Assembly: GCA_022606425.2 (NCBI GenBank)
Contig: JAHDVF020001259.1
Location: 186,001-250,000, forward strand
DNA: 64,000 nucleotides
Source of the DNA: Lepidostoma basale
Lineage: Eukaryota > Arthropoda > Insecta > Trichoptera > Lepidostomatidae
Direction of reading: 5' to 3'
Below are positions 1-10,443 of this stretch, in pieces. The position numbers and the translations under genes were made by a program. The notes under the pieces were generated by a model, which had not been told where the DNA came from, searched no databases, and saw only the letters and a program-made list of their open reading frames with translations. Each line of letters starts with the position of its first letter. Positions within the stretch are counted from its first letter, which is position 1.

Positions 1-135
1 GAGAAATCGACGTGCGTGCATGACAAGGAAGCGAGAGAAATATGTCAGAACAGAACAGTGTGGCGTTTCATTATTTCTGCCTATCCCTCCAGGGAGACGG
101 CGTGTTGGTTATTTAGTTAACTGTATTTATGTTTG
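1..135 (+). mobile_element. NLR-A 3' end, cut by the window edge
   Basis: The fragment matches the C-terminal coding end of NLR-A (RNRRAC-like stretch, then the terminal hairpin and cggcgtgttgg) and ends in a decayed gttattta tail. Its 5' part lies outside the window. Bases 136-645 hold no element I recognise apart from the patch at 300-420. Confidence 0.75.
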
Positions 136-299
136 TAATATCTTTTGACTGAATAAATAAACTGTTACTGAAACATTTACCTTCAGATCATTTCGCATGC
201 AAATATTCAATGATTAAAATAGGGTTTTACATAATTTTTCAAGAAACAATAAATTTATAAGTATTTAGTAGAGCAAGCGCTTTGCATAAAATATGTCAA

Positions 300-420
300 T
301 GGATCAGGGCTCCGTCTACCGTGACCGAGGCTTCAGCGACGTGCCAGCAATAGGCAGCGGGGCTGACGCGACAAGGGGCGCCCAGGGGAGAACGGAGGCG
401 GGGTGCGACCATTAAACTTT
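300..420. other. GC-rich patch without recognised gene
   Basis: A locally GC- and CpG-rich stretch stands out from its AT-rich surroundings. No convincing ORF or repeat match to the rest of the window was seen. It could be a conserved non-coding segment or an old element. Confidence 0.3.
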
Positions 421-645
421 CACAATGTCCGCTTTAATGTCATTATTCGCAGTGAGCGGGTTATGTGCAGCGGCACTTTGTCAAAAAAGGCTAAAACTTG
501 AAACACTTAGATAGACATTTAGACCGCCGGCGCGGCGGTTGTCAAAGTATAGACTTTATCCACGGAAACTCGAGTCGAGATTATCCTAATTTAAAACACG
601 TATTAATTATTTATTTCTGACTCACTTTGTGGTTATACATTTTAA

Positions 646-1310
646 ACGAACAAACAAACCATCACGCCGTTTCTCCACAGGAGTAAGCAGAGAGAATGGA
701 CCGCCACACTAGTATATCCTGGCAAACCTCTCTAGCTTCCTCCACATTCATACTGCAGAACATGCTGCAGAACATGCTGCTCCACATTCATGCTGCAGAA
801 CCAACCTGCCAATGGTTATGCCTGTGGGTAGGGCAATCTTATTACTTAGTCGACTTATTTCGTGATAGTGTGAGTTGCCTCAGGGATACAATATCAATGT
901 TATGATTTTTTCTTATTCTTAAGCTTAATTTTTTTTTAATGCCTATCTTTTTATTATGTAATTGTAAACGATCTGGAATTGTATGTCTGTAATGTTTGTG
1001 ATTTTTATCAAAAATAAATTAAATGAAAATGAAAAAATACGAGTCATACACGCACGTCGATTCCTCCGACTTCTAACATGACCAACATTTAAAATTTGAT
1101 TAATTTGGTCATGCCATGTTTTCCTCAGTCTACCTCGACTCCGTACTTCATTTACATCATTAATGTATACTTTCTTAACCATTCTTTCTTCATCCATGCG
1201 TTCCATATGTCCGAACCATCGCAGCGATCCTTTCATAATTTTGTTCATAATACCTTCTTCCGTTCTAAATTCCTTTCTTATATAAGCGAGATAGACATTT
1301 TAAATTAAAT
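646..1310 (-). mobile_element. NLR-A copy split by a JK insertion
   Basis: On the minus strand the two flanks (646-757 and 1036-1310) join into one NLR-A C-terminus. The distal part encodes MNKIMKGSLRWFGHMERM, then RSRGRLRKTWHDQI, then RRNRRACMTR. The 3' tail lies at about 646-660. The interruption at 758-1035 is another retroelement. The copy is 5'-truncated with scattered mutations. Confidence 0.8.
758..1035 (+). mobile_element. JK (jockey/CR1-like) C-terminus inside NLR-A
   Basis: Across two frames it encodes RTNLPMVMPVG followed by DSVSCLRDTISML and a stop at 903, the usual end of jockey/CR1-like reverse transcriptases. An A-rich 3' end follows at 1005-1035. The start contains a short tandem of the unit atgctgcagaac (about 756-805). 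The insertion lies at an ATAC sequence of NLR-A. Confidence 0.65.
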
Positions 1311-1405
1311 TAAATAAACTAAGTAACTAACAAACCATCACGCCGTTTTTTCGGAGGGATAGGCAGAGAGGATGGATCGCCATACCGTTCTGTCCTGTTT
1401 CGACC
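1311..1405 (-). mobile_element. NLR-A 3' end fragment
   Basis: Only the tail (aactaagtaactaac), terminal hairpin and penultimate codons remain, abutting the copy to the left. Confidence 0.7.
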
Positions 1406-1469
1406 AAAACAACTCAGTATAATAAACCTACTTGACATAGTTATCGTTTCTAGAGCAAAATCTTCATAA

Positions 1470-1660
1470 TTAATAATAAATATGAATATTTTATGAGATT
1501 CATGTTTTGTCTTGCGTTATCATAATATCATAATTACGTTTATCGCCTTAGCGAAGTGAAACATGTCATTTCCATAAACAATACTAAAACTTCAAAAAAG
1601 ACGTTTCCGTTCATACTTATCCAATCGTTTTAACTATTTAAGTATTGACTATTACAAAAA
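1470..1660. repeat. HH foldback, decayed
   Basis: The arms at about 1480-1525 and 1545-1625 are degenerate inverted copies of the ATGTC-type HH arm; the right arm contains gtgaaacatgtcattt. The ribozyme-like core is not intact. Bases 1661-2058 show nothing else recognisable. Confidence 0.6.
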
Positions 1661-2058
1661 GCAAACAAAAACTTGGGAATGATTCGATTGCTCCGGGTTA
1701 ACAGTAGGAATGGCAAATTTTAAATGCAATGTTTGACAACCACGTGTAGGAAAAAAGCCAAAAGCATTTTCAACTGAACTGTAAAACTTATAATGCATTC
1801 GACATTTTAAACGACTCTGAAGTATTCTGAACCTTATTTGAATACAACTATGAACTAAAACAACGCCAGCTATTTCTCAATCACCTAGTCTTGCAGCCAT
1901 TATAAAAATATAATAACATTTTTGCTATACAAAGAAAAATCTTTGAATTGACAATACGTTGTCAATATTAAAGTCAAATGAATCAGTGCGATTTTATAAT
2001 AATACGTTATTTCTTTAATAACGGAGTAAAAAACATATATTAAATAATTAATACAAAT

Positions 2059-2228
2059 GAAAATTTTGTTTTTTGATTGTATACAAATACTTGTAGACAA
2101 ATACTGGATTTTACCAATTACGGCATTAAGAATTAATTGTACATATATACATGTAATTCTTAATGATTAACCCGTAATGGGTAAAATCCAGTATTTGTCT
2201 AAGTATTTGTATACATTCAAAAAACGAA
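2059..2228. repeat. R-family foldback end
   Basis: Two inverted arms of about 75 bp meet at a centre near 2140. Each carries a short hairpin (acccgtaatgggt in the right arm) followed by aaaatccagtatttgt. The same arm recurs at 9097, 9243, 15930, 23785, 32950 and 49470. Confidence 0.75.
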
Positions 2229-2576
2229 ATTATGTACGAGTATACATTTTTAGAGTTTTCTCCAGGCGTTGTCTAGTAATGTGTGATAATTGGGTTGATA
2301 GCCTTTCACATTACATTAATAAAGATTACCTGCTTAATGCTTACATCTAGTCTCAATGGTGAACTAAAATATGTGAAATGTTTCTCAACATGGTAGCATA
2401 TATACAACTTTCAAAAATAATTTTCAGACGTGGTGTTCGTAAGAAGGGCGGAATGGGGAATGTTGTATTACATAAAGCAATCGCTTAACCCAACCAATTA
2501 CAGGTCATAAGTCCTGTAAACGCCTCGACCACCATATTCTGTTTCCAAGTTCATCTTCGTGTCTATTGAGATACAT
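2229..2576 (-). repeat. R-family body
   Basis: A non-coding repeat. Its distal half, containing the complement of ttaagcg and acaggacttatgacctgt, recurs at 8816-9070, 15711-15905, 32985-33120, 49500-49612 and 58668-58930. The segment starting gagttttctccaggcgttg (2256-2323) recurs at 9280-9346. Confidence 0.7.
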
Positions 2577-2768
2577 TAATTACAAATGAAAATGTCTGTT
2601 TTTTTAGAAATTTTAATTTATTTTATGGGAATGTCATGTTTCGCATGTCATAGACATGATCAAACTATATAAAAAAATAGATAATGAATTAAACAGGCGA
2701 AACATGTCATTCACATAAAATTTAATAAAACTTCTACGAAACAGACGTTTTCTTTCTTAATAATTATT
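2577..2768. repeat. HH foldback (ATGTC type), both arms
   Basis: Near-complete inverted repeat with outer ends taattacaaatgaaaatgtc and its complement. The left arm contains a perfect hairpin catgtc-tat-gacatg just before cGAAACATG on the minus strand. The CTGANGA box reads TTGAT-CA and is degenerate. Confidence 0.75.
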
Positions 2769-2869
2769 TAATAAGAACTTCCCTTACTGGTGCTTCGTAG
2801 TATAAACACGTTGCTTATTACTTTAATATATCTTTAACTACATAAAAAAAAAGATAAGAAAAACATTGA

Positions 2870-2962
2870 ATTACTGTTTGATGGAAAAACATGCCATTCC
2901 CATAAATTATAAAAAACTTCTAGAAAACCGACGATTTCATTCGTAATAATTAGTAACATAAA
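2870..2962 (+). repeat. HH half-element
   Basis: A single right arm (aacatgccattcccataa followed by cttctagaaaaccgacg) without its partner. Confidence 0.6.
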
Positions 2963-3426
2963 CTGTTAAAATTTGCGTGATGATACTTCATTATAATTCA
3001 CGTGATTATAATTCATTATTGCATAGTATTATATAATAAACACTTATTGGAAACATAATAAAATTTATTTTAAAAAATATTAAAATGGTTTCTTTTCTAT
3101 TCACCTTCACGTGAAATTACATTAGAAATTTTAAGACACTTTTTAACGTATTTTTAATTAATTCCACAGTGTTAAAATTATGTATTATCATAATTGCTCA
3201 TTTTCAATGATTTGATAAAACACATAATTAATTTGAAATGAATAACTCTAAGCCCCATTCTCGATATATTTATTTTATCGACACAATCCTAATAAAATCA
3301 AAATTACTACTGTATTAATGCAAAATATTACCCACTCCACTACTTTCACAATATATATATATTTTTTTTTCATAGCAGAGGGGTTGTTTGTGAAAAATTA
3401 TTTAATATTAAACTAACAAAGAAAAT
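2963..3426. other. AT-rich stretch without recognised feature
   Basis: Very AT-rich, no ORF of note. An attccacagtgttaa motif at about 3161, the flank seen beside ATGTC-type HH elements, hints at an eroded copy. Confidence 0.3.
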
Positions 3427-4107
3427 TTAAAACTAACTAACTAACTAACCATCACGCCGTCTCCCCGAAAGGGTAGGCAGAAAGAATGGACTGCCACACT
3501 TTAATCGATGCGGCAATCCATCCTTCTCTTTTCGCCATCGCGAGAGACGCGGTGTGATGGGTTGCGAACCTCATCGCCACCAAAAGGCATCTCCCCCGCA
3601 CATTTCGATCGTTCAACGTCTACATAATAAATCTAAAACAAATTATCTGTAATACAATAATATAAAATAAAATAACAAAGAAAAATAATTTAACACATAA
3701 TGTTATTTTAGATGGTGCACTTGTCGTCAGCTGGACGATCCGGACATTTGTGTTTATTTAATTTTTATTCCACGTTATCCACTGTTTTTTTAATTTACTG
3801 TAATAAGGCACTTAAAACAATCCAACACCAAGCAAGAACTTCAAAATATTATTGAAGAATTTATTCAAATTGTCGTTGGAACAAATGAAAAATTTATTTT
3901 TGCACCTGTCAAAATTCTTTTTATAAACGAAAAAACTTATATAATTTTAACACCAAAACAGTAAATACGTATTTTTTGACACAAATAACTATTATAAAGA
4001 GCGGCAATAATCAAATTGACCAAAACAATTCACTTATTCACGAAATATCTCCAAATTGACGGGAGCACCATATGAACCAAACCAAATTTTCAAAATCAGA
4101 ACCAAAA
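3427..4107 (-). mobile_element. NC-B element, near full length
   Basis: A non-coding element of about 680 bp. Its 3' tail (gttagttagtt on the minus strand) is at 3427-3445, followed by the NLR-A-like terminal hairpin, an internal block complementary to acgcggtgtgatgggttgcg (about 3549-3568), and a 5' end with ggttctgatttt at about 4100. No ORF. Other copies: 5966, 8266, 41940, 48503, 57750, 59940. Confidence 0.8.
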
Positions 4108-4412
4108 AAAAAAAATATTAAATTATATTATATTCAGATTTTTCTATTGTTTTTCATAATGATGTCGTATTATAGGTAGGTATCTATAAAAATTCTTAAC
4201 GCTTGTAGACATAAAGAGTATATCTGACATTTCGCGGTCAAATAAAATTTACAGTTTCATGTTGTTGGTCATATTTTTGATTGATATGTTTTTTGCTCGG
4301 CTTCTAAGCACGATTGCGTATCGTTGAAACCACAACACTCAACATCAAAGTACTATAAATAAAATAGGTTTGAATATCCAACAAAACCGACCTTTCGACT
4401 TGTTCTTCTATT

Positions 4413-4505
4413 GGCAGAGGAGTAGGAGAAATCGACGTGCGTGCATGACACGATGTGTGAATGAAAGTGAAGGAATCTATAGTGAGACGGTCTATGCTTT
4501 TTGAC
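4413..4505 (+). mobile_element. NLR-A fragment
   Basis: Encodes the RRACMTRCV-like stretch of the NLR-A C-terminus (gagaaatcgacgtgcgtgca...), then decays before the terminal hairpin. Bases 4108-4412 to its left show no recognised element. Confidence 0.65.
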
Positions 4506-4519
4506 TAGCTATACGATAA

Positions 4520-4882
4520 GACAGAAAGGGCCATGGAAAGAGCCATGTTAGAAATAAGCGTAAGAGGCAAAGTCAGAAACAATACGGTGAGAGAAAAAAA
4601 CAAAGGTCACTGACATCATCCACCGGGTAGCGACTCTAAAGTGGCAAAGGGCAGGTTACGTAGACAGAAGCTAGGACGAAAATGGACAAGAAGACTGCTG
4701 ACTTGGAGACTGTGAACGGCAAAAAGAAGTACAGGGCGACCGCCAGTTGAAGGATGACCTGAACAGATATGTCGGAATAACCTGGATGCAGTCTGCACAA
4801 GAAAGATTGACATGGAAGCAAATGGAGAAGGCCTTTGTCCAGAAGTGAATGGGAATAGGCCGAAGATGAGGAAGGAGAAAAG
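4520..4882 (+). pseudogene. RTE-D reverse transcriptase C-terminus, decayed
   Basis: Begins with MERAMLEISVRGKVRN (from atggaaagagcc at 4533), then the TLKWQ-AG region of the RTE C-terminal GH motif (frame broken near 4650), WTRRLLTWRL and the WMQSAQERLTWKQME end. It aligns with the copy at 19455-19830. Stops and small indels disrupt it. The (GAA)-like tail is at about 4865-4882. Confidence 0.75.
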
Positions 4883-5464
4883 AGCTTTTCAAGGTTGTCC
4901 TGATTTCTCTTTAACGCGAGAGTTTTCACCGTATACCCAGCTGGTTTATGATCGACTGGTTTGTTATTCTTGCCGTCCAGAGTTTACGCAGCATTCGCCG
5001 ACATCACCACATCTCGAAAGCATCAATTTTTCGAAACACAATGTATAAAAAGATCCATATTACTATTTATTGTACCAGGAACTGCGGTGTCTGCTCAAGA
5101 GTTGGGCAATAAATCACCCAGTTCCTTATTTCTCAGTGTCGAACAAATATCTGCGAGATGTAATATAACAAACATCGAAACACGGTCCGCCTGAGAAAAT
5201 CCGGACTCTCAGATTGTCGAATACCGCACCTACTGCTGCTACAAATAATGTTCCACGTAAGACGAAAGACACGGCGATATTACTCGTAGGGGAGGTTTAG
5301 CAGGGGGCGTGCGAGATGAGTTCGGGTAACACAATAAGAATGGAAAACACTCTTAAGGTGTTCCATTTATTTACGAACGAAATACAGTGCTGGAAAATAA
5401 CCCATTTTATATAAATGCAAAACTTTAAAAATACATAAACCTATATTCATTGAAATTTAGGATT
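4883..5464. other. Unassigned stretch
   Basis: Moderate GC content with short open frames (for example 4961-5194) that resemble no family I know and lack codon-like features. No repeat match inside the window was noticed. Confidence 0.3.
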
Positions 5465-5570
5465 TTAATTTTGTTCTTGAACAATAATATAAAACTCTAT
5501 AATAAATAATTAATACCAATGAAAACATGTGTTTTCTTGAAGTATTATTATATTTTATGGGAATGACATG
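5465..5570 (+). repeat. HH half-element truncated by NC-B
   Basis: The left arm of an ATGTC-type HH element ends at gggaatgacatg (about 5570), exactly where an NC-B 5' end begins. The second arm is missing, suggesting replacement or insertion at the hairpin. Confidence 0.6.
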
Positions 5571-5640
5571 AACTGGCTCTGATTTCGAAAATTTGGTTTG
5601 GTTCATGTGGTTCTCCCGTAAATTTGGAGATATACTCCTT
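5571..5640 (+). mobile_element. NC-B 5'-end fragment
   Basis: Matches the first about 65 bp of NC-B (ctggctctgatttcg, then ttggtttggttcatgtgg) before diverging at 5635. Together with 5966 and 4107 it helps define the 5' end of NC-B. Confidence 0.65.
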
Positions 5641-5799
5641 AAGGAGCGGAAGACAACAAAAGAAAAACTATCCGTAACAAGTTACGTGGCCGGGTTAATA
5701 AGAACATTGGCTATATTATATTTCATCAGTAGAGTGAAAATGCGTGCAGTAGAGGTCTTTGTGAATATTTATTCTTCCGTGTTATTGTGATGGCAATGA

Positions 5800-5962
5800 C
5801 TCAATATTTGATTTATTTGATCGTGACACGTTTGTCCAAGTCTTCCTCAATTTATAGTCATATTAACGTTGTTAACATATATTTCATGTACCATTCTTTG
5901 CAAACCCTTTTAATGTCTCTTTCATAATTAAGTCATAACACTTTTTTGCACTGCATTAACTT
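5800..5962 (-). mobile_element. NLR-A internal fragment
   Basis: Complement encodes the TWHDQI-to-KGLMKDI region with frameshifts. It lacks both ends of the element. Confidence 0.55.
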
Positions 5963-5965
5963 TTT

Positions 5966-6582
5966 ACTGACTGGTTCTGATTTTCAAAATTTGGTTTGGT
6001 TCATGTGGTTCTCCCGTAAATTTGGAGATATTTCGTCTCTAAGTGAATTGTTTTGGTCAATTTGATTATTGCCGCACTTTACAATAGTTAATTGTGACAC
6101 GTAATACGTTTGTATTGTTTTGATGTTAAAATTATACAAGTTATTTCTTTTATATAAAGAATTTTGACAGGTGTAAAAATAAATTTATCATTTGTTGCAA
6201 TGACAATTTGAATAATTTCTTCAATATTATTTTAGGGTTCTTGCTGGTGTTGGTTTGTTTTAAGTGCCTAATTACAGCTAATTAAAAAAACGGTGGATAC
6301 GTGGAACATAAATTAAATAGACAATATGTGCGTCATCTAAAAAGAACATTGTGTTAAACTATTTTTATTTTGTTATTTTATTTTATACCATTGTTTTTTT
6401 ATGTTATTCATTTCAGATTTATTTTATGGATGTTAGACGATCGGTGCGCGGGAGATGCCTATTGGTGGCGATGAGGTTCGCAACCCATCACACCGCGTCG
6501 AGTGTTGCATCGGTTAAAGTGTGACAGTCCATTATTTCATTTCTACCCCTTCGAGGAGTCTGCGTGATGGTTAGTTAGTAAG
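5966..6582 (+). mobile_element. NC-B element, near full length
   Basis: Colinear with the minus copy at 3427-4107: 5' ggttctgattttcaaaat, middle block ttgacaggtgtaaaaataaa, cattacaccg-type GC block near 6480, terminal hairpin ctaccccttcgaggag and a gttagttagtaagtt tail at 6568-6582. No coding capacity. Confidence 0.8.
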
Positions 6583-6645
6583 TTAATTTATTCTACTTTC
6601 ATCTTTCTTTTGCCAGTTTCATGCTTCGCTTCCATACATAAGAGT
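6583..6645 (-). mobile_element. NLR-A fragment
   Basis: The complement encodes TLMYGSEAWNWQKKDESRIN-like residues, abutting the NC-B tail. Confidence 0.6.
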
Positions 6646-6810
6646 CATAATCAGAACAAATTTCAAAATAACCCAGAAACGTTTTCGGGCATGCGCATCG
6701 TGTGCATGTCGAATTTCTTTCGGAGAAAATCGAAATATTTCTCTCTCGCTCTCTTGTATACAAATAATTCTCGAATCCCTTATTTATGACATCGGGGGTT
6801 TTACCTATTC
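6646..6810. repeat. H dispersed repeat
   Basis: About 165 bp shared with 44868-45040 and 62285-62450. Landmarks: aatcagaacaaatttcaaaa, then ctctctcgctct, then a run ending ttttgcctatt. Non-coding; class unknown. Confidence 0.6.
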
Positions 6811-7024
6811 AAATTGTGATAAACAATATCAAATTGAGTGCTAATTATTTTTGTACAATCATTTGACCTGAATGATTTGCCTATTATTATAAATAATTGA
6901 ATGTATCACGACAATTATTCAAACCACATCCCTTGCGTCAGAACTCAAACATTTTTTCCCTAGACCGCAAAACTAACAACTTTTATTCATTTGAATAAAT
7001 AAAATTAATTATTATTTTTATTAC

Positions 7025-7480
7025 AACGCTTTTTATTTTCACTGAACTCAGACGTGTTTCGGTTACAAGTAACCTTTATTAATAATGAATACAATATTAA
7101 CAACCAAATAAAACAGAGCGGTCACTTATCACACTCATCGGGTTATGCATAAAAGTGGAAGGGGTATAATTAGGATTGAGGAGAGGAGAGATGTAAAGGG
7201 AATATATCGAGCATAAGAATTTAATTTAAATTTAAGTGATTATATATTATATTTTCATTATTTTTGATGGCTGTTTTAATTTCTAAAATTTCTAAATTGT
7301 TTAAAGTGAGATTTTTATTTTTATTTTAGTACCGTTTTCTTTATTAAATGTATGATTATTTTCAATTAAATGGTAAGCAAAAACCGAAACATGTCAGAAT
7401 TTAGTATTCATATATTCACTTATATATATTCAAATATGAATCCACAACACAAAGTGAAGGCGAATATACAAGAAACTTCT
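7025..7480. repeat. Hairpin-bearing dispersed repeat (eroded HH-like)
   Basis: The minus strand near 7046-7080 has a hairpin GGTTAC-TT-GTAACC directly followed by GAAACACGTC. A related accgaaacatgtc lies on the plus strand at about 7383. Bases 7430-7477 recur at 60584-60630 and, inverted, at 58612-58657. The hammerhead box upstream of the stem is not intact. Confidence 0.5.
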
Positions 7481-7812
7481 ATAAATGTTTATATAAATAT
7501 TAAAAATATTTAAACTCCATCGGCATACATAACAAGAGAACACCGTTATTTAATGAATGTACTCGTAAATGTTGCTAAGAGAACATATTATTTATGATTA
7601 ACTATAAAAATCTCTGAACGTTCATTTTATACAAGGAGCCTGATAGCAAATCATCTGCTCTCGGCATCATAAGGTGTACAATCCGACGCATAAATAAATA
7701 AACGTAAATTGCACATATTTTTATTCATTGTTTCTCTAACAATGAGGCACTATACAATATTAACATTGTATAGTATCATCGATAACGCCTTAGTAAAAAT
7801 AATTCACAAATT

Positions 7813-8265
7813 CACTAACCATCACGCCGTCCCCCCGAAGGGGTAGGCAGAAAAAATGGACTGCCACACTTTTATTTCCTAACATACTTCTCTCGCTTTT
7901 ACAACATTCCATCAATTCGTTAACATATACTTTCTTTATCATTATTTCTTCATTCATTGTGTCCAACCCATCTTAAAGATAATTTCATTAATTTGTTCAT
8001 TCGCACCGCATTCACTTCTTATATTTTCATGCGACACTCTATCGTACACAGAGTATTCACACATTCATCTGAGAAATCTGAATTTCACTTCATTTATTCT
8101 ACTTTCATCTTTCTTTTGCCAGTTCCATGCTTCGCTTCCATACATAAGGGTCGATACAAGAACACTATTGTGCACTGCCATTTTAGCTTTTTTGGATAGG
8201 TTGTTGTTTGCGATGACAACTTTAAGTGCACCATTCACTTTGTTGCCGCCCTACCTTTGTTAACA
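7813..8265 (-). mobile_element. NLR-A copy with internal deletion
   Basis: The 3' tail and hairpin are at 7813-7850. The complement then encodes MNKLMKLSLRWVGHNE-like, ECGAN, YSVYDRVS and TLMYGSEAWNWQKKDES segments up to KVVIANNNLSKKAK. About 100 bp of the TWHDQI region is missing near 7912. An NC-B copy in the same orientation follows directly. Confidence 0.75.
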
Positions 8266-8462
8266 TAACTAACTAACTAACTAACCATCACGCCGTCTCC
8301 CCAAAAGGGTAGGCAGAAAGAATGGACTGCCACACTTTAATTGATGCGGCATTCCATCCTTCTCTTTTCGACATCGCGAGAGACGCGGTGTGATGGGTTG
8401 CGAACCTCATCGCCACCAAAAGGCATCTCCCGCGCACACTTCGATCGTTCAACGTCTACATA
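8266..8462 (-). mobile_element. NC-B 3' half
   Basis: Tail (aactaactaactaacc), terminal hairpin and the GC block to acgtctacataata. 5'-truncated. Head-to-tail with the NLR-A copy on its left. Confidence 0.75.
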
Positions 8463-8815
8463 ATAAAATTTCGATTAAAAAATATTAAGCATATATTATT
8501 TTTATAAAGCCAACTGTACCCGATTATAAATGAGGCAAAACATGGAAACCTGAATTTTACATACGCGAAAAATATAACCCAGTTTGCCGGGAGTAAAATA
8601 AATAATTTTAATACATCCATCTCGCTGGCTTGCTCTCCCGTTACAAGCGTCGACACCCGCAGGGCTGGCTATACTCGTATGTACAACGCAGAAATGCGGA
8701 CGCGAAATGTTGTGATACTCGCGCGCAGTGAGTATCATCAAATTAAGGATTTAAAATATAGGGGCTTTGACAAATTAGGTCATGCCAATATTCTATTTTG
8801 AGTAGATAATTTTAA
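8463..8815. other. Unassigned stretch
   Basis: Mixed sequence with overlapping short minus-strand ORFs (66-79 aa) that I do not recognise. No internal repeat was noticed. Confidence 0.25.
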
Positions 8816-9346
8816 TGATTTAATTGTATCTCAATAGAGACGAAGACGCAAACTAAATATGGATGATCAAGGTGTTTACAGGACTTATGACCTGTCATTG
8901 GTTGGGTTAAGCGCACGCTTTATGTAATAACAACATTCCCCATTCCACTTTTCTTTATGACCATGTTTGACAAATTTTTGGAAGTTGTATATATGTTAAA
9001 GTCCTATGCCAGATTTCACATGTCAGTTTAAATGTGCCATCTATGAAGATTTTGATTACATATGTTAATCTTACATTACAATTTAATCATGAATTGATAA
9101 CCCACGGTGGGTGAAATCCAGTATTCGTATACAAGTATAAGTATACATTCACAAAAAAAAAAAAAAAATTGACATTTGTTTTTTTTATGTTTTTGAATTT
9201 TTGATAGACAAATAATGGATTTTACCCATTACGGGTTAATTATTCAAAATAAATTATTAAATCAATTAAAAATTGGAGAGTTTTCTCCAGGCGTTGTCTA
9301 GTAATGTGAGATAATTGGATTGATATCTTTTCACATTACATTAATA
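8816..9346 (+). repeat. R-family element, long copy
   Basis: The body 8816-9070 (gagacgaagacgcaaac, acaggacttatgacctgtca) matches 58668-58930 closely. Then come two hairpin arms in opposite orientation (9097-9150, acccacggtgggtgaaatcc; 9200-9243, acccattacgggt) around an A-rich run, and the gagttttctccaggcg block at 9280-9346. Confidence 0.7.
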
Positions 9347-9497
9347 ATGTCCGCTAAAATTACACTCCGCTCATTTTGGCACCTTCATCCAACCCTTTCA
9401 GGTCTTTCATAGAATAATAAAAATAATATAATAACAATTGAATAATCATATATTTCATTGCATTTAACTCCTGCTCGAAAAGAAATATAATATATTA

Positions 9498-9790
9498 ACC
9501 TTAGAGCCAGACGGATGCAAAGACCATTTTTCGTAAAATGACTTTTTTATTGAATAATAATGACAAAAACGTTATCTTTTATTGGTAAAAAGATGGCAGA
9601 GCTACTTGCTATGGTTTAGAATTTAAAAAATAAAAAGGATGTAAAGACCAAAATGATCATAGAGCCAGAAGGATGCAAATCCATATACATGGATTTGCAT
9701 CCATTTGTAATATCGGCGAAAAGACTCAAATCCATTTACACCCTTCTCTCTCTCAAATCTGTGGATTTGCATCTTTTTTTGTCTATGGGT
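9498..9790. repeat. Cluster of GGATGCAAATCCA terminal motifs
   Basis: Fragments carrying gagccaga(c/a)ggatgcaaa occur at 9503, 9661, 9696 (inverted) and 9755 (inverted). They are the terminal sequence of the long-inverted-repeat element that follows. ATGCAAAT matches the metazoan POU-octamer consensus, probably by chance. Confidence 0.55.
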
Positions 9791-9825
9791 GACGCGCTTA
9801 TACTGTATTCTCACGACGCTGCAAT

Positions 9826-10443
9826 TCTGTACCTTAGAGGCAGACGGATGCAAATCCAAATAGTGAGTTTTTCAGTAGAGCCAAAAACAAAAGTATGTTT
9901 TTATTTATGCCTTTTAATTCTTTGAAATGAATTATTTGAGATGTGTTTTTTTATTTTATATTGTAGTTCACTTCAAGTTCTTTCATTTTATGTAAAAAAA
10001 ACATTATTTTATTTTATTTCTGGACCTAAAAAAATACAAATAAAAACAGTCTTGTGGATTTGCATCCTTCTGCCTCTAAAGTATGTGGGAGTGGGTGCCA
10101 AATTATAAAATTACACTTAACTTGATTTAAATTATTTGAATTGATTTTTTTTTAAATAAATAGAGATTGTGTGTTTTTATTGTTTATTTTAAAATTCTGT
10201 CATAAAAAATATAAAAAAATTCATACATAGAGGGAAAAATGAGTTTTATTTGAAAAAATGATTGTGATTTATTTTTTAATTATTAGTTTTATCTGTTTAT
10301 GGATCTTCTGGAGGATATTCAGGAACTGGTAAATTCAGGTGGGGTAAATTATTATAAAAAATGTGAAGAGGTTTCGGTATCCACTTCAATTTTTATCCAC
10401 TTATTATTTTTGCAATTTCTAATGAATTGTTCCCTGTCATGGG
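9826..10443 (+). repeat. Left long inverted-repeat arm (about 615 bp)
   Basis: Inverted copy of 11714-12333 with only scattered differences. The outer tip is TCTGTACCTTAGAGGCAGA. Within the arm, 9833-10080 is itself bounded by inverted cttagaggcagacggatgca and its partner ending gcctctaaag, so a MITE-like unit is nested inside the arm. A TA or GTAC target duplication is possible but ambiguous because both are palindromic. Confidence 0.8.

Noticed and set aside
9661..9860. POU-factor octamer enhancer cluster (ATGCAAAT)
   Set aside because: The octamers are part of the terminal sequence of the inverted-repeat element and its fragments, so repetition reflects the transposon, not a selected enhancer.
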